Source: Heliophilum fasciatum (GTDB lineage Bacteria > Bacillota > Desulfitobacteriia > Heliobacteriales > Heliobacteriaceae). From it: a DNA stretch of 64,000 nucleotides. This document shows, in pieces, positions 33,762 through 47,804 of this stretch. The DNA lies in NCBI RefSeq assembly GCF_004341395.1, contig NZ_SLXT01000008.1, forward strand, positions 1-64,000, read 5' to 3'. Both the position numbers and the translations under genes were made by a program. Under the pieces are notes generated by a model. That model worked only from the letters and a program-made list of their open reading frames with translations. It made no database searches and was not told the origin of the DNA. The first letter of the stretch is position 1, and every line of letters starts with the position of its first letter.

Positions 33762-36700
33762 ATGGTATATCCTGTGCAATGCGGGCCCCGCGAACGCTGG
33801 TCATTTGCTCGCATCCAGGAAGTCATGGACATGCCCAACCTGATCGAGATCCAGCAAAACTCGTACCGCTGGTTTTTAGAAGAAGGCCTGCGTGAAATGT
33901 TTCGCGATATTTCACCGATCCAGGACTTCACTGGCAACCTGATCCTCGAGTTTATTGACTATACCCTAGGGGATCCGAAGTACGAAGTTGAGGAATGTAA
34001 AGAGCGGGACGTAACCTTTTCAGCACCGTTGCGGGTTAAAGTGCGCCTGATCAACAAAGAAACAGGCGAAGTCAAAGAGCAAGAAGTCTTCATGGGCGAT
34101 TTCCCCTTGATGACCGACAAAGGTACTTTTATCATCAACGGCGCGGAGCGCGTTATCGTTTCCCAGCTTGTTCGTTCACCGGGCGTTTATTTCCACGAAA
34201 ACATTGATCCGCCGAGTGGTAAGAAAATGTACGGTTCTACGGTGATTCCGAACCGTGGAGCTTGGTTGGAATTTGAAACTGACATCAATGATAACATTTT
34301 TGTTCGCATAGACCGAACTCGGAAATTACCGGGTACGGTGCTTTTTCGCGCACTAGGCTATTCAACCAATGCCCAGATCAATGAACTGTTCCAAGACTAT
34401 GATCGTTTGAACAGCATCCCGGTCACCTTAGAACGTGACAATACGGAAAACACCGAAGAAGCTTTGGTAGAAATCTACAAGCGACTGCGTCCCGGCGAAC
34501 CGCCGACGGTAGACAGCGCGCGGAGCTTGCTCGAAACCTTGTTTTTCGATCCCAAGCGGTATGATTTGGCCAAAGTCGGTCGTTATAAATTAAATAAACG
34601 CCTGCAAGTCGATGCAGACCCGAATTTGCGTCACCTGACCAAAGAAGACATGATCGCCACAGTACGTCAGATGCTGGTCCTGATGGACGGCAACGGTCAT
34701 GCAGACGATATTGACCATTTGGGCAACCGCCGCCTGCGCTCTGTCGGGGAACTGTTACAGAACCAGTTCCGCATCGGCTTATCGCGGATGGAGCGGGTGG
34801 TACGGGAGCGGATGACGATTCAGGATGTGGAAGTGATCACACCGCAAGTGCTGATCAATATCCGTCCTGTTGTCGCCGCCATCAAAGAGTTTTTTGGCTC
34901 CTCTCAGTTGTCCCAGTTTATGGATCAGACCAACCCGCTGGCGGAACTGACCCATAAACGGCGCTTATCAGCCCTAGGACCGGGCGGTCTTTCCCGGGAA
35001 CGTGCCGGCTTTGAAGTTCGCGACGTTCACCACTCTCACTATGGCCGCATGTGCCCGATTGAAACGCCGGAAGGTCCGAACATCGGTCTCATCGGTTCGC
35101 TTTCTACGTATGCGCGGATCAATGAATTTGGGTTCATCGAAACGCCGTACCGTAAAGTCGATAAAGAAAACGGCCAGGTAACCGCCCAAATCGATTACCT
35201 GACGGCGGACGAAGAAGATAAATACACCGTTGCCCAAGCGAACGCACCCTTAGACGGTGAAGGGCGATTCCTGGAATCGAAGGTTAATGCCCGCCATGGT
35301 CATGACATCCTCGTCGTCGATACGAAACATGTCGATTACATGGACGTATCACCGAAACAGGTCGTTTCCATCGCCACCGCCTTGATTCCCTTCCTTGAGC
35401 ACGATGACGCCAACCGCGCCCTCATGGGTGCCAACATGCAGCGGCAAGCCGTGCCTCTGTTGCGTACCGATGCTCCCTATGTCGGAACCGGTATGGAGTA
35501 TAAAGCAGCCACCGATTCCGGTGTTGTGGCGCTCAGCGGTAAAGACGGTTATATTGACCGCGTAACCGCCGATGAAATCATCGTCAAAGGCCACGACGGG
35601 ACCACCGAAAAACACAAGCTGCTCAAGTTTACCCGTTCCAACCAAGGAACCTGCATCAACCAAAAACCGATCTGCTATAAAGGCCAACCGGTCACGGTAG
35701 GCCAAACCATTGCCGACGGTCCTTCGACGGACCAAGGCGAACTGGCCTTGGGGCGCAACGTTCTCGTTGCCTTTATGACCTGGGAAGGTTATAACTACGA
35801 AGACGCGATCCTGGTCAATGAGAAGCTGGTCAAGGAAGATTACTTCACTTCGATTCACATTGAAGAGTATGAATGTGACTCCCGCGACACCAAGCTCGGT
35901 CCCGAAGAGATCACCCGCGACATTCCGAATGTCAGCGAAGATGTGCTTAAAGACCTGGACGACCGCGGCATTATCCGCGTCGGTGCGCAAGTGCGTCCCG
36001 GCGACATTCTCGTCGGTAAAGTAACCCCCAAAGGGGAAACGGAACTGACGGCCGAAGAGCGACTGCTGCGAGCCATCTTTGGTGAAAAAGCACGGGAAGT
36101 ACGGGACACATCGCTCCGCGTACCTCACGGCGAAGCCGGTAAAATTGTCGACGTCAAAGTGTTTACACGGGAAAACGGCGACGAACTGGCGCCCGGCGTC
36201 AACCAACTCGTCCGTGTTTATATTGCCCAAAAGCGCAAAATCTCGCAGGGCGATAAAATGGCCGGACGCCACGGGAACAAAGGGGTTATTTCCCGCATCA
36301 TGCCGGAAGAAGATATGCCCTTCCTTCCCGATGGCACACCCGTTGAGATCGTCCTGAATCCGCTGGGTGTTCCCTCACGGATGAACATCGGGCAGGTCCT
36401 GGAGTGTCACCTCGGTTGGGCGGCCAGCCACATGGATCGCGGCGTGCTTGCCGACGGCGCCCCCAGCGGTGATAAAGGTGTGCGCATTGCCACACCGGTC
36501 TTTGACGGTGCCACCGAAGAAGACATTTATGATTTTCTGCGTAGAGCCAAGCTGCCCGAGTTTACCGGTGTGGCGTTGGAAGACAGCCGCACCAAGTCGA
36601 TGCGGGAAGTGCTTCCTAACGGCGTACTGCCTTTGGGCAAAACGGTGCTTTACGACGGACGTACCGGGGAACCTTTCGACAACCCGATCACCGTGGGCTA

Positions 36701-37244
36701 TATGTACGTACTTAAACTGGCCCACCTGGTTGATGATAAAATTCACGCTCGTTCTACCGGACCCTACTCCTTGGTTACCCAGCAGCCCCTTGGCGGGAAA
36801 GCCCAGTTTGGCGGGCAGCGTTTTGGTGAGATGGAAGTATGGGCGCTGGAAGCGTACGGTGCTGCCTATACGCTCCAAGAAATTCTCACCGTTAAATCGG
36901 ACGACGTCGTGGGCCGCGTAAAGACCTATGAAGCCATCGTCAAAGGTGAAAATATCCCTGAGCCGGGTGTGCCGGAGTCGTTCAAAGTCTTAATTAAAGA
37001 GTTGCAAAGCCTCTGTCTTGATGTGAAGATCCTTTCGGAAGATGAAAGAGAAATCGAAATCAAAGAAGTTGAGGAAGACGTAGCCGAAACCGCCAAAGAA
37101 CTGGGTATTGACATCCAGGGCACTGAAAAAGTAGAAGCTGAACCGGCGGCACCACCGATGCCGGGTGAGCCCGTTGAAGAAGTGGAAGATGACTACGATG
37201 CCAGTTATCTCGACGATGCATTAGAAGAGCTGGAAGACCTATAA
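33762..37244 (+). CDS. rpoB: DNA-directed RNA polymerase subunit beta
   Basis: A 1160-residue beta subunit. It has the N-terminal protrusion and lobe, the rifampicin-binding region ([20 protein letters not shown], with [10 protein letters not shown] following) of the normal, drug-sensitive-looking type, and the conserved [12 protein letters not shown] near the C-terminus. The last 40 residues are an acidic Glu/Pro-rich tail beyond the clamp-binding region. Lineage-specific inserts of other phyla are absent. GAGGTGAAG precedes ATG 33762. rpoC follows after 42 bases. Confidence 0.98.
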   Translation: MVYPVQCGPRERWSFARIQEVMDMPNLIEIQQNSYRWFLEEGLREMFRDISPIQDFTGNLILEFIDYTLGDPKYEVEECKERDVTFSAPLRVKVRLINKETGEVKEQEVFMGDFPLMTDKGTFIINGAERVIVSQLVRSPGVYFHENIDPPSGKKMYGSTVIPNRGAWLEFETDINDNIFVRIDRTRKLPGTVLFRALGYSTNAQINELFQDYDRLNSIPVTLERDNTENTEEALVEIYKRLRPGEPPTVDSARSLLETLFFDPKRYDLAKVGRYKLNKRLQVDADPNLRHLTKEDMIATVRQMLVLMDGNGHADDIDHLGNRRLRSVGELLQNQFRIGLSRMERVVRERMTIQDVEVITPQVLINIRPVVAAIKEFFGSSQLSQFMDQTNPLAELTHKRRLSALGPGGLSRERAGFEVRDVHHSHYGRMCPIETPEGPNIGLIGSLSTYARINEFGFIETPYRKVDKENGQVTAQIDYLTADEEDKYTVAQANAPLDGEGRFLESKVNARHGHDILVVDTKHVDYMDVSPKQVVSIATALIPFLEHDDANRALMGANMQRQAVPLLRTDAPYVGTGMEYKAATDSGVVALSGKDGYIDRVTADEIIVKGHDGTTEKHKLLKFTRSNQGTCINQKPICYKGQPVTVGQTIADGPSTDQGELALGRNVLVAFMTWEGYNYEDAILVNEKLVKEDYFTSIHIEEYECDSRDTKLGPEEITRDIPNVSEDVLKDLDDRGIIRVGAQVRPGDILVGKVTPKGETELTAEERLLRAIFGEKAREVRDTSLRVPHGEAGKIVDVKVFTRENGDELAPGVNQLVRVYIAQKRKISQGDKMAGRHGNKGVISRIMPEEDMPFLPDGTPVEIVLNPLGVPSRMNIGQVLECHLGWAASHMDRGVLADGAPSGDKGVRIATPVFDGATEEDIYDFLRRAKLPEFTGVALEDSRTKSMREVLPNGVLPLGKTVLYDGRTGEPFDNPITVGYMYVLKLAHLVDDKIHARSTGPYSLVTQQPLGGKAQFGGQRFGEMEVWALEAYGAAYTLQEILTVKSDDVVGRVKTYEAIVKGENIPEPGVPESFKVLIKELQSLCLDVKILSEDEREIEIKEVEEDVAETAKELGIDIQGTEKVEAEPAAPPMPGEPVEEVEDDYDASYLDDALEELEDL

Positions 37245-37286
37245 GTCGCTGGCAACCCAAGGACGACCCGGAAGGGAGAGAAGCAG

Positions 37287-40200
37287 TTGCTCGACGTCAA
37301 TAATTTTGACCGTATGCGCATTGGTCTGGCTTCGCCAGATCTGATTATGAAATGGTCAAGCGGAGAAGTTAAAAAACCGGAAACGATCAATTATCGAACC
37401 TTAAAACCGGAACGGGATGGACTTTTTTGTGAACGAATCTTTGGACCGACACGCGACTGGGAGTGCCATTGCGGCAAGTACAAGCGGATTCGTTATAAAG
37501 GTATCGTCTGTGACCGTTGCGGCGTCGAAGTGACTCGTTCCAAGGTGCGCCGTGAGCGGCTGGGACATATTAAACTAGCCGCGCCGGTTTCCCATATCTG
37601 GTATTTCAAAGGGATTCCCAGCCGAATGGGCTTGCTCTTGGACATGTCACCTCGTTCACTGGAGAAAGTGCTTTATTTTGTCTCCTACATCGTCATCGAG
37701 CCCGGTGAAACGTCGTTGATGAAAAAACAACTGCTGACCGAGGCGGAATACCGGGAGTATCGCGAAAAATTCGGTGCTGAGTTCCGCGCTGGCATGGGAG
37801 CCGAAGCGATCAAAGAACTCCTGGTGGAGATGGATCTGGAGCAACTCTGTAATGAGCTGCGCAAAGAATTGCGTGAAGTGACGGGGCAGCGTAAAGTGCG
37901 CGCCATCCGCCGCTTAGAAGTTGTCGAAGCCTTTAAACACTCGGGCAACCGCCCCGACTGGATGATCATGGACGTTGTCCCAGTCATCCCGCCGGAACTG
38001 CGCCCGATGGTGCAATTGGACGGCGGACGCTTTGCCACATCGGACCTGAACGATCTCTATCGCCGGGTCATCAACCGGAACAACCGCTTGAAACGCCTCC
38101 TTGATCTGGGTGCACCGGACATCATCGTGCGTAATGAAAAGCGCATGCTCCAAGAAGCGGTGGATGCGCTCATCGACAACGGGCGCCGCGGTCGTCCCGT
38201 GACCGGCCCCGGCAACCGCCCCTTAAAATCGCTTTCCGATATGCTCAAAGGAAAACAAGGCCGTTTCCGTCAGAACTTATTAGGAAAACGGGTTGACTAC
38301 TCCGGCCGTTCCGTTATCGTTGTCGGCCCGGAAATGCAACTTCACCAGTGTGGCCTGCCGAAAGAAATGGCGCTGGAACTGTTCAAACCGTTTGTCATGA
38401 AAAAGCTCGTCGAAGACGGTCATGCCCATAACATCAAAAGCGCCAAGCGCATGGTGGAACGGGTGAAAAACGAAGTCTGGGACGTGCTGGAAGGCGTCAT
38501 CGCTGAACATCCCGTCCTCCTTAACCGTGCACCGACGCTGCACCGCCTGGGCATTCAAGCCTTTGAGCCGATCCTTGTCGAAGGCAGGGCGCTGCAGATT
38601 CACCCCTTGGTGTGTACGGCCTACAACGCGGACTTTGACGGTGACCAGATGGCTGTTCACGTGCCGCTGTCGGCGGAAGCCCAAGCAGAAGCACGGAACC
38701 TGATGCTTTCGGCCCACAACATTCTTAACCCCAAAGACGGACGCCCGGTGGCCGTGCCTACCCAGGACATGGTTATTGGCTCCTTCTACTTGACTTGTGA
38801 CCGGAAAAACGCCAAAGGCGAAGGCATGATCTTCGCCAATATCGATGAAGTGCTCATGGCCTACGAATGCGGCGTCATCCACTTGCAAGCCGAAATTGAA
38901 GTGCTCATGGATGATGCGCTGCGCGAAGCCGTTTCCTATGCCCATCCCAGCTCGCAGATCTTTGATGCCAGCGGCAAACGGTTGATCACGACCTGTGGCC
39001 GGTTGATCTTCAACCAGGAGATTCCTGCCAAGGTCGGTTATGTCAACGAAGTGGTGGGCAAAAAGCAATTGGGCAACATCGTGGCCCGATGCTATGAAAA
39101 GCTCGGTATCGGCGTAGCCGCCAAAATGCTCGACGGCATCAAACGGCAAGGGTTTAAATACTCGACTCGGGCCGGTGTCACTGTCGGGATTACCGATATT
39201 GACGTTCCCGAGGAAAAAGTGACCTTGCTGGCTGAAGCCGACAGAGAAGTTGAAATGATCGAGCGGAACTACCGTAAAGGTTTGATCACTGCTGATGAAC
39301 GCTATGATCAAGTGATCAAAGTGTGGAGCCGCACGACCGAAGACGTCAAAGATGCACTGCTGAAAACACTGGATAAATTCAACCCGGTGTACATGATGGC
39401 CACCTCCGGTGCCCGCGGTAACATCCAGCAGATCCGGCAGTTGGCCGGGATGCGCGGTTTGATGGCTGATCCGTCGGGCCGCATCATCGACTTGCCGATC
39501 AAAGCCAACTTCCGTGAAGGCCTGACGGTGTTGGAGTACTTTATCTCCACCCACGGTGCCCGGAAAGGGTTGGCCGATACAGCACTGCGTACCGCCGACT
39601 CCGGGTACTTGACACGGCGCCTTGTCGACGTATCGCAAGACGTGATCGTTCGCGAAATCGATTGCTATTCCAACTCTGGAATGAGCGTACAATCGATTTA
39701 CAGTGATAAACAACTGGTAGAGCGGATCAAAGACCGCTTGGCCGGACGATATCCCCTGGAAGAACTGGTCGATTGGCACGCTCTTGATCAAGCATTAACC
39801 AACGGTAGCGCCGTTGACACCACCAATCCCGAGTGGCAGCAAGACTTCCGGTTAACCACGCTCGATGAAGAGATCAGCAATGATCTGGCCGAGCGCGTTG
39901 ATAACCTGATCTATCATAACTATGTGAACCGCAATCAACCGTCAGAGTTGTTCATCCGCCGGGCGACGCAGCAGGTTGTCGATCCCGAGACCGGCGAAGT
40001 ACTTGTTTCCATCGGCGACGTGCTTACGCTGGATCAGTTCCTGCAAGCGCGCGCCTTCGCAGGCGATACCCCGTGGTATCAAGATGAAGAGCGCAACCAT
40101 GTGCATATCCGCACCACCCTGACCTGCCGCACTCGCCACGGTGTGTGCCGCAAATGTTATGGCCGCAACTTGGCGACGGGACAATCGGTGGAAATCGGTG

Positions 40201-41069
40201 AAGCCGTCGGGATCATTGCCGCTCAATCGATCGGTGAACCGGGAACGCAGCTCACCATGCGTACGTTCCACACCGGTGGCGTTGCCGGCGATGACATTAC
40301 TCAAGGTTTGCCGCGGGTTGAAGAGCTTTTTGAGGCCTGTAAGCCCAAAGGCTTGGCGATCATCGCCGAACATGACGGCATCATTCACTTTATCGAGACC
40401 AAAGGCCGCCGCGAAATCGAAATCATCGATGACGAAGGCGAACGCCATCATTATCCCATTCCCTATAACTATCGCTTTAAAAAGGAGATCGTTGAAGGCA
40501 AGCGGGTGCAAGCAGGCGATGAAATGACTGAAGGCTCCGTTAACCCCCACGATTTGCTGCGTGTCAAAGGCATGATTGGCGTCCAGAACTACCTTTTGGC
40601 GCAAGTGCAAGGCGTGTACCGCCTGCAAGGTGTGGATATCAATGATAAACACATCGAAGTCATGGTCCGCCAGATGATGCGTAAAGTAAAAGTCGAAGAG
40701 TCCGGTGACACCGCCCTGTTACCCGGCGGTCTGATCGATATTGCCGATTTTGAAGCGGAGAACCTGCGGGCCATCGAAGAAGGCGGCGAGCCGGCGACGG
40801 CACGACCGATCCTGCTGGGGATTACCAAAGCATCCTTGGCGACGGATTCCTTCTTATCGGCAGCGTCCTTCCAAGAAACGACGCGCGTGTTGACCGAAGC
40901 CGCCATCAAAGGCAAGGTCGATCCGCTGTTAGGCTTGAAGGAAAACGTCATTATCGGTAAGCTGATTCCGGCCGGTACCGGCATGACCCGTTATCGCAAC
41001 ATCCGCTTAGTGCAAACAGATCAACTGGCGCAAGAACAAGAAGAAGCTGGTATTGACATCGAAGCCTAA
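37287..41069 (+). CDS. rpoC: DNA-directed RNA polymerase subunit beta'
   Basis: A 1260-residue beta' subunit, somewhat longer than the usual 1170-1210. It carries the N-terminal zinc finger (CHCGKYKR and CDRCGVEV), the absolutely conserved metal-binding NADFDGDQM, the bridge and trigger helix regions ([11 protein letters not shown] at the latter), and a second zinc cluster ([13 protein letters not shown]). Start is TTG 37287 with GAAGGGAG seven bases upstream; no ATG is available before conserved sequence. A GGGGACGAA/TTCGTCCCC hairpin follows the stop at 41097-41115 without a strong T run. Confidence 0.98.
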   Translation: MLDVNNFDRMRIGLASPDLIMKWSSGEVKKPETINYRTLKPERDGLFCERIFGPTRDWECHCGKYKRIRYKGIVCDRCGVEVTRSKVRRERLGHIKLAAPVSHIWYFKGIPSRMGLLLDMSPRSLEKVLYFVSYIVIEPGETSLMKKQLLTEAEYREYREKFGAEFRAGMGAEAIKELLVEMDLEQLCNELRKELREVTGQRKVRAIRRLEVVEAFKHSGNRPDWMIMDVVPVIPPELRPMVQLDGGRFATSDLNDLYRRVINRNNRLKRLLDLGAPDIIVRNEKRMLQEAVDALIDNGRRGRPVTGPGNRPLKSLSDMLKGKQGRFRQNLLGKRVDYSGRSVIVVGPEMQLHQCGLPKEMALELFKPFVMKKLVEDGHAHNIKSAKRMVERVKNEVWDVLEGVIAEHPVLLNRAPTLHRLGIQAFEPILVEGRALQIHPLVCTAYNADFDGDQMAVHVPLSAEAQAEARNLMLSAHNILNPKDGRPVAVPTQDMVIGSFYLTCDRKNAKGEGMIFANIDEVLMAYECGVIHLQAEIEVLMDDALREAVSYAHPSSQIFDASGKRLITTCGRLIFNQEIPAKVGYVNEVVGKKQLGNIVARCYEKLGIGVAAKMLDGIKRQGFKYSTRAGVTVGITDIDVPEEKVTLLAEADREVEMIERNYRKGLITADERYDQVIKVWSRTTEDVKDALLKTLDKFNPVYMMATSGARGNIQQIRQLAGMRGLMADPSGRIIDLPIKANFREGLTVLEYFISTHGARKGLADTALRTADSGYLTRRLVDVSQDVIVREIDCYSNSGMSVQSIYSDKQLVERIKDRLAGRYPLEELVDWHALDQALTNGSAVDTTNPEWQQDFRLTTLDEEISNDLAERVDNLIYHNYVNRNQPSELFIRRATQQVVDPETGEVLVSIGDVLTLDQFLQARAFAGDTPWYQDEERNHVHIRTTLTCRTRHGVCRKCYGRNLATGQSVEIGEAVGIIAAQSIGEPGTQLTMRTFHTGGVAGDDITQGLPRVEELFEACKPKGLAIIAEHDGIIHFIETKGRREIEIIDDEGERHHYPIPYNYRFKKEIVEGKRVQAGDEMTEGSVNPHDLLRVKGMIGVQNYLLAQVQGVYRLQGVDINDKHIEVMVRQMMRKVKVEESGDTALLPGGLIDIADFEAENLRAIEEGGEPATARPILLGITKASLATDSFLSAASFQETTRVLTEAAIKGKVDPLLGLKENVIIGKLIPAGTGMTRYRNIRLVQTDQLAQEQEEAGIDIEA

Positions 41070-41130
41070 GCAAAAGCCAACAAAATCGAAGGAAATGGGG
41101 ACGAATTTCGTCCCCATCGCCGATTTTGCG

Positions 41131-41159
41131 TTGACACTGAGTTGGAAAAGTGCTAAGAT
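41131..41159 (+). promoter_or_regulatory. Promoter of the L7Ae-like gene and str operon
   Basis: TTGACA (41131-41136), 17-bp spacer, TAAGAT (41154-41159), 35 bases before the next start codon. Confidence 0.8.
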
Positions 41160-41193
41160 GCTATAGTGTGTGATTCGTTAAAGGAGGATAACA

Positions 41194-41448
41194 ATGCCTT
41201 TAGAACGCTTGCAAGCAGCCCGACAGAAAACGGTAGGCACCAAGCAAACCCTGAAGGCGGTGGAAAAGGGGCAAGCGAAACTCGTTTTTATCGCGCAAGA
41301 TGCCGATCCCCAAGTCGTTGATCCTTTAATGAAAATGTGTGAGCAAAAGGCGGTACCCGTGATCACCGTCGAATCAATGCAAATGCTCGGCTTGGCCTGC
41401 AATATTAAAGTAGGGTCAGCATCCGCTGGCATTGTCAATGAGACGTAA
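41194..41448 (+). CDS. L7Ae/L30e/S12e-family ribosomal protein (YbxF-like)
   Basis: An 84-residue member of the L7Ae family; Bacillus relatives (YbxF, YlxQ) bind kink-turn RNA. The core KLVFIAQDADPQVVDPLMKMCE and the loop VPVITVESMQMLG are typical. AAAGGAGG precedes the ATG. It occupies the conserved place between rpoC and rpsL. Whether it is a ribosome subunit or a regulatory RNA binder is unknown. Confidence 0.92.
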   Translation: MPLERLQAARQKTVGTKQTLKAVEKGQAKLVFIAQDADPQVVDPLMKMCEQKAVPVITVESMQMLGLACNIKVGSASAGIVNET

Positions 41449-41527
41449 GGACGCCTAAATCACGATACGCATGGGTGAGTTGTAAGAAAAGAATCATCCC
41501 ATGATTATGGGAAGGAGGTGGATGTTC

Positions 41528-41932
41528 ATGCCAACGATCAGTCAGTTAGTCCGTAAGGGAAGAGAAGTCCTCGCCGAGAAATCGACGGCTCCCGCTCTCC
41601 GGTCGTGCCCGCAAAAACGCGGCGTATGCACTCGTGTGTACACCACGACACCGAAAAAACCGAACTCCGCTCTGCGGAAGGTTGCGCGGGTACGTTTGAC
41701 CAATGGCGTTGAGGTTACCGCATACATTCCTGGTATCGGGCACAACCTCCAAGAGCACTCCGTGGTGCTGGTACGTGGTGGCCGGGTGAAAGACCTGCCG
41801 GGCGTGCGTTATCACATTGTTCGAGGTGCCCTGGATACAGCCGGTACCCAAAACCGTAACCAAGCTCGTTCGAAATATGGCACCAAACGGCCGAAAAAAG
41901 GCGCCGCTACGGCAGCCAAAGGTAAGAAGTAA
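41528..41932 (+). CDS. rpsL: 30S ribosomal protein S12
   Basis: A 134-residue S12, the decoding-centre protein and streptomycin target. The streptomycin loops [17 protein letters not shown] and [16 protein letters not shown] are wild-type. A short Lys/Ala-rich tail extends the C-terminus. ATG 41528 is chosen (AAGGAGGTGG just upstream); ATG 41522 and 41501 in frame are less well placed. Opens the str operon rpsL-rpsG-fusA-tuf. Confidence 0.97.
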   Translation: MPTISQLVRKGREVLAEKSTAPALRSCPQKRGVCTRVYTTTPKKPNSALRKVARVRLTNGVEVTAYIPGIGHNLQEHSVVLVRGGRVKDLPGVRYHIVRGALDTAGTQNRNQARSKYGTKRPKKGAATAAKGKK

Positions 41933-41945
41933 GGAGGGAAGTTAA

Positions 41946-42416
41946 ATGCCGCGTCGAGGTTCTGTACCCAAGCGCGATGTCCTTCCCGATCCGATCTACA
42001 AATCAAAAGTAGTGACCAAGATAATCAACCAGATTATGTTGGACGGAAAAAGAAGCATCGCTGAAAACGTTTTCTATGCCGCTTGCGATTCGATTGAAGC
42101 AAAAGCCGGCAAAAACCCGCTCGAAGTGCTGGAAGCAGCCATGAAGAACATCATGCCCGTACTTGAAGTCAAAGCCCGTCGCGTTGGTGGTGCTAACTAT
42201 CAAGTGCCCATCGAAGTTCGTCCCGAACGTCGTCAAACGCTCGGCATTCGCTGGCTCATCAAGTACGCACGGGAACGCGCAGGCAAGACCATGGTGGATA
42301 AACTCGCCGCTGAAATTATGGATGCAGCGAACAACACCGGTGGCGCTTGCAAAAAGCGTGAAGATACTCATAAAATGGCCGAAGCCAACAAAGCCTTTGC
42401 TCATTACCGCTGGTAA
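41946..42416 (+). CDS. rpsG: 30S ribosomal protein S7
   Basis: A 156-residue S7 of standard length that nucleates the 3' major domain of 16S rRNA. N-terminal [16 protein letters not shown] and the [15 protein letters not shown] segment are characteristic. AAGGAGGG lies eight bases before the ATG; it begins 13 bases after rpsL. Confidence 0.98.
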   Translation: MPRRGSVPKRDVLPDPIYKSKVVTKIINQIMLDGKRSIAENVFYAACDSIEAKAGKNPLEVLEAAMKNIMPVLEVKARRVGGANYQVPIEVRPERRQTLGIRWLIKYARERAGKTMVDKLAAEIMDAANNTGGACKKREDTHKMAEANKAFAHYRW

Positions 42417-42481
42417 TTATCCATGATCGGAAGCGTGGCTATCTTGGCTACTAAAAATCTGCAAAGAAAGGGGGAACGAAC

Positions 42482-44557
<2,076 letters not shown>

Positions 44558-44649
44558 GCTGAATAGCGAAACCGAAGCTGTTGCGATGTTCGCCGCATAG
44601 ATGTAAGCCAAGCTACTAAAATTAAAAGAAAAGAAGGGATGATTGACAA

Positions 44650-45852
44650 ATGGCAAAAGCCAAATTTGAGCGTACCAAGCCTCACGTTAACATTGGTACC
44701 ATCGGACACGTTGACCACGGTAAAACCACGACGACGGCAGCCATTACCCTGGTTCTTTCTAAGCACGGCGGTGCTTCCTTCAAAAAATATGACGAAATCG
44801 ACGCTGCTCCGGAAGAGCGTGAACGCGGTATTACCATCAACACCGCCCACGTAGAATACGAAACAGCTACTCGTCACTATGCACACGTGGACTGCCCTGG
44901 CCACGCTGACTACATCAAAAACATGATCACCGGTGCTGCTCAGATGGACGGTGCGATCCTCGTCGTTTCCGCTGCTGACGGCCCCATGCCCCAAACCCGT
45001 GAACACATCCTCCTGGCTCGTCAGGTTGGCGTTCCTTACATCGTTGTTTGGCTCAACAAAGCCGACATGGTCGATGACGCTGAACTGATGGAACTGGTCG
45101 AAATGGAAGTTCGCGAACTGCTTTCTTCCTATGAATTCCCTGGCGACGATATTCCCATCGTTTCCGGTTCCGGCCTGAAAGCCCTGGAATGTGGTTGCGG
45201 CACCCGTGAATGCGAATGGTGCGGTCAAGTTTGGAAACTGATGGACGCTGTTGATGCATACGTTCCCACGCCGGAGCGCGCTGTTGACAAGCCCTTCCTG
45301 ATGCCTGTTGAAGACGTTTTCACGATCACCGGTCGTGGTACTGTTGCAACCGGTCGGGTTGAGCGTGGTCAAATCAAAGTTGGCGAAGAAGTTGAACTGG
45401 TTGGTCTGGCTGAAGCTACCCGGAAAACGGTTGTTACCGGCGTAGAAATGTTCCGCAAACTGCTCGACTTCGCACAAGCTGGTGATAACATCGGCGCACT
45501 GCTCCGCGGTGTTGACCGTAAAGACATCGAGCGTGGCCAAGTTCTGGCGAAACCCGGCTCGATCAAACCCCACACCAAATTCAGCGCCGAAGTTTACGTT
45601 CTGTCCAAAGAAGAAGGCGGACGTCACACCCCGTTCTTTAACGGCTATCGTCCCCAATTTTACTTCCGCACGACCGACGTTACCGGTGTGATCGAACTCC
45701 CCGAAGGCGTTGAAATGTGCATGCCTGGCGACAACATCAAGATGGAGATCGAACTGCACAAGACGATCGCTATCGAAGAAGGTCTCCGTTTCGCTATCCG
45801 CGAAGGCGGCCGTACCGTTGGCGCTGGTGTTGTAACTGCCATCACCGAATAA
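44650..45852 (+). CDS. tuf: Elongation factor Tu with a Cys4 insert
   Basis: A 400-residue EF-Tu that delivers aminoacyl-tRNA to the ribosome. G motifs [16 protein letters not shown] and NKADM, the GITI effector segment, and domains 2 and 3 are intact. Between SGLKALE and the LMDAVD helix, where most EF-Tu have a short Asn/Pro loop, residues 181-191 read [11 protein letters not shown], giving C-x-C-x4-C-x2-C, a likely metal site. I recall similar inserts in some other Clostridia; no function is known to me. Very strong codon bias. Followed by a good terminator. Confidence 0.97.
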   Translation: MAKAKFERTKPHVNIGTIGHVDHGKTTTTAAITLVLSKHGGASFKKYDEIDAAPEERERGITINTAHVEYETATRHYAHVDCPGHADYIKNMITGAAQMDGAILVVSAADGPMPQTREHILLARQVGVPYIVVWLNKADMVDDAELMELVEMEVRELLSSYEFPGDDIPIVSGSGLKALECGCGTRECEWCGQVWKLMDAVDAYVPTPERAVDKPFLMPVEDVFTITGRGTVATGRVERGQIKVGEEVELVGLAEATRKTVVTGVEMFRKLLDFAQAGDNIGALLRGVDRKDIERGQVLAKPGSIKPHTKFSAEVYVLSKEEGGRHTPFFNGYRPQFYFRTTDVTGVIELPEGVEMCMPGDNIKMEIELHKTIAIEEGLRFAIREGGRTVGAGVVTAITE

Positions 45853-45881
45853 TTCTTACCGGCGACTGCTGGATAAGATTC

Positions 45882-45921
45882 AAAAGACCGGATTACGTAG
45901 AGATACGTGATCCGGTCTTTT
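45882..45921 (+). terminator. str operon terminator after tuf
   Basis: AAAAGACCGGAT and ACGTA pair with TACGT and ATCCGGTCTTTT (45882-45921), one mismatch pair in the middle. It ends the rpsL-tuf transcript. Confidence 0.88.
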
Positions 45922-45983
45922 CGATGATTTTTTCTGCCATTGATCGCTACCGAAAAAAAATTTGTACCAAATCAATAATAATC

Positions 45984-46012
45984 TTGCCAACTGCTATTTA
46001 CGGTGATATAAT
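45984..46012 (+). promoter_or_regulatory. S10-spc-alpha operon promoter
   Basis: TTGCCA (45984-45989), 17-bp spacer, TATAAT (46007-46012). It is the only clear promoter I see ahead of the long ribosomal array that runs to rplQ. Confidence 0.8.
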
Positions 46013-46018
46013 TCTGTA

Positions 46019-46182
46019 TTGTGGGTTGGCTTGCGATGAAGCGAAAGGTTGCCCAACCACTGAGGGTCCGGTTGGCTATTTTTTTCAAGCTAACTGCGAC
46101 ACACCCGAGGGCGTTGTTGGGGGAATTTTCGCGGAGAAGGTCCGTAATCAATCGGGCGACCAAAGGAGGGACTTACCTAGTT
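46019..46182 (+). ncRNA. rpsJ leader with competing hairpins (probable attenuator)
   Basis: The leader carries two identical GGTTGGC segments (46024-46030 and 46070-46076) and one complementary CCAACC (46053-46058) between them. Pairing with the first leaves the second free. Pairing with the second makes a hairpin followed by CTATTTTTTTC, an intrinsic terminator about 97 bases before rpsJ. The arrangement suggests termination control of the whole ribosomal array, with an unknown effector. Confidence 0.6.
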
Positions 46183-46491
46183 ATGGGTAAACAAAAAATT
46201 CGTATCCGCTTGAAAGCATACGATCATCGGATTCTCGACCAGTCTTCCGAGAAGATCGTAGAAACTGCCAAGCGTACTGGGGCGGGCGTATCGGGCCCGA
46301 TTCCTTTGCCGACGGAGAAGAGCATTTACACCATTTTACGCTCTCCCCACGTTAACAAAGACTCGCGCGAACAGTTCGAGATGCGCACCCACAAGCGCCT
46401 CATCGACATCCTCGACCCCAACCCGAAGACTGTCGATGCGCTGATGCGCTTGGATCTGCCGGCGGGTGTGGACATCGAGATTAAACTGTAA
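46183..46491 (+). CDS. rpsJ: 30S ribosomal protein S10
   Basis: A 102-residue S10 of exact usual length; also the NusG/NusB partner in transcription coupling and antitermination. It starts [17 protein letters not shown] and contains GPIPLPT and [18 protein letters not shown] lies twelve bases before ATG 46183. First gene of the S10-spc-alpha array. Confidence 0.98.
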   Translation: MGKQKIRIRLKAYDHRILDQSSEKIVETAKRTGAGVSGPIPLPTEKSIYTILRSPHVNKDSREQFEMRTHKRLIDILDPNPKTVDALMRLDLPAGVDIEIKL

Positions 46492-46520
46492 GTGCACTTT
46501 GAAGATGGGAGGTGTCATTG

Positions 46521-47153
46521 GTGCCTAAAAAAGGACTTCTTGGTCGTAAAATTGGTATGACTCAAATCTTTGCCGACAACGGGCACGCCGTTCCGGTTAC
46601 TGTTGTAGAAGCCGGTCCTTGCGTTGTTGTCCAGAAGAAAACCGTAGCTAACGATGGCTATGAAGCTGTGCAACTCGGTTTTGGCGCAGTACGCGAAAAG
46701 CTGCTGAACCAACCGAAAAAAGGCCACCTGAAGAAAGCCGGGGTTAAACTGGTTCGTCATCTGCGCGAATTCAAAGTTGACAACCTCGACGAGTACACAG
46801 TAGGTCAAGAGATCAAAGCCGACCTTTTCACCGTTGGTGAATATGTCGATGTCGTAGGTACATCCAAAGGTAAAGGCTTCGCTGGCGGCATCAAACGCCA
46901 TAACTTTGGTCGCGGACCGATGAAGCATGGTTCCAAATACCATCGCCGTCCTGGTTCTGCCGGAGCCAAAGGACCGGCACGGATTTTCAAAGGACGCAAA
47001 ATGCCCGGTCAACTCGGCAATGCCCGCGTCACTGTGCAAAACCTGCAAGTGGTTCGCGTGGATACCGAACGGAATGTGCTCCTGATCAAAGGTGCAATTC
47101 CTGGCCCGAACAAAGGCTTAGTGCTGATTAAAAGTACTGTCAAAGCCAAGTAA
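46521..47153 (+). CDS. rplC: 50S ribosomal protein L3
   Basis: A 210-residue L3, an early assembly protein near the peptidyl transferase centre. [15 protein letters not shown] at the start and the long loop [19 protein letters not shown] (with the Gln/His-rich tip) are typical. GTG 46521 is chosen, since GGGAGG ends eight bases upstream; the frame extends to GTG 46512, which overlaps that site. Confidence 0.97.
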   Translation: MPKKGLLGRKIGMTQIFADNGHAVPVTVVEAGPCVVVQKKTVANDGYEAVQLGFGAVREKLLNQPKKGHLKKAGVKLVRHLREFKVDNLDEYTVGQEIKADLFTVGEYVDVVGTSKGKGFAGGIKRHNFGRGPMKHGSKYHRRPGSAGAKGPARIFKGRKMPGQLGNARVTVQNLQVVRVDTERNVLLIKGAIPGPNKGLVLIKSTVKAK

Positions 47154-47180
47154 CCACCCCTGGAGAAAGGAGGAAGTCCC

Positions 47181-47804
47181 ATGCCTAAAGTAGCGGTATA
47201 CAACGTGGAAGGCAGCCAAGTCGGCGAACTCGAACTGAATGAAGAAATCTTCGGCATCGAGCCCAATGAAGCTGTTGTACACCAAACAGTCGTGGCCCTG
47301 CAAGCTGCCAAGCGCCGGGGTACGCATAAAGTCAAATCGCGCGGGGAAGTCTCCGGGGGCGGTAAGAAACCGTGGAGACAAAAAGGTACCGGTCGCGCTC
47401 GTGCCGGCACCAGCCGTTCGCCCATCTGGCGCGGTGGTGCAATCACTTTCGGACCGCAGCCCCGCGATTACAGCATCAAAGTGCCGAAGAAAGTTCGCCG
47501 TCTCGCACTGAAAAGCGTTCTTTCGGCCAAAGTTGCTGCCGGTGAGCTGATTGTCCTTGACACCCTGTCGATGGATGCACCCAAGACCAAGGCCATGGCC
47601 GGCGTCCTGGAAAAGCTCAATGTCGATCGTAAAGCCCTCGTGGTCACCGCCGGTGTCGATGAAAACGTCTTCCTGTCGGCGCGTAACATTCCCGGGATTA
47701 CTCCCGTCGAAGCTGTCGGAATCAACGTCTACGACATCCTGCATCACGACAAAATGGTCATCACCAAAGATGCGGTGGCCAAAGTCGAGGAGGTGTTCGC
47801 GTAA
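47181..47804 (+). CDS. rplD: 50S ribosomal protein L4
   Basis: A 207-residue L4 lining the exit tunnel. The tunnel loop is visible as [20 protein letters not shown], and this loop is the site of macrolide resistance changes in other species; here it is wild-type. GAAAGGAGG precedes the ATG. Its stop overlaps the rplW start by one base (TAATG). Confidence 0.98.
   Translation: MPKVAVYNVEGSQVGELELNEEIFGIEPNEAVVHQTVVALQAAKRRGTHKVKSRGEVSGGGKKPWRQKGTGRARAGTSRSPIWRGGAITFGPQPRDYSIKVPKKVRRLALKSVLSAKVAAGELIVLDTLSMDAPKTKAMAGVLEKLNVDRKALVVTAGVDENVFLSARNIPGITPVEAVGINVYDILHHDKMVITKDAVAKVEEVFA

Noticed and set aside
41097-41127. Hairpin after rpoC as a strong terminator
   Set aside because: The stem GGGGACGAA/TTCGTCCCC is good but the T run is short and displaced, so I did not call it a terminator.
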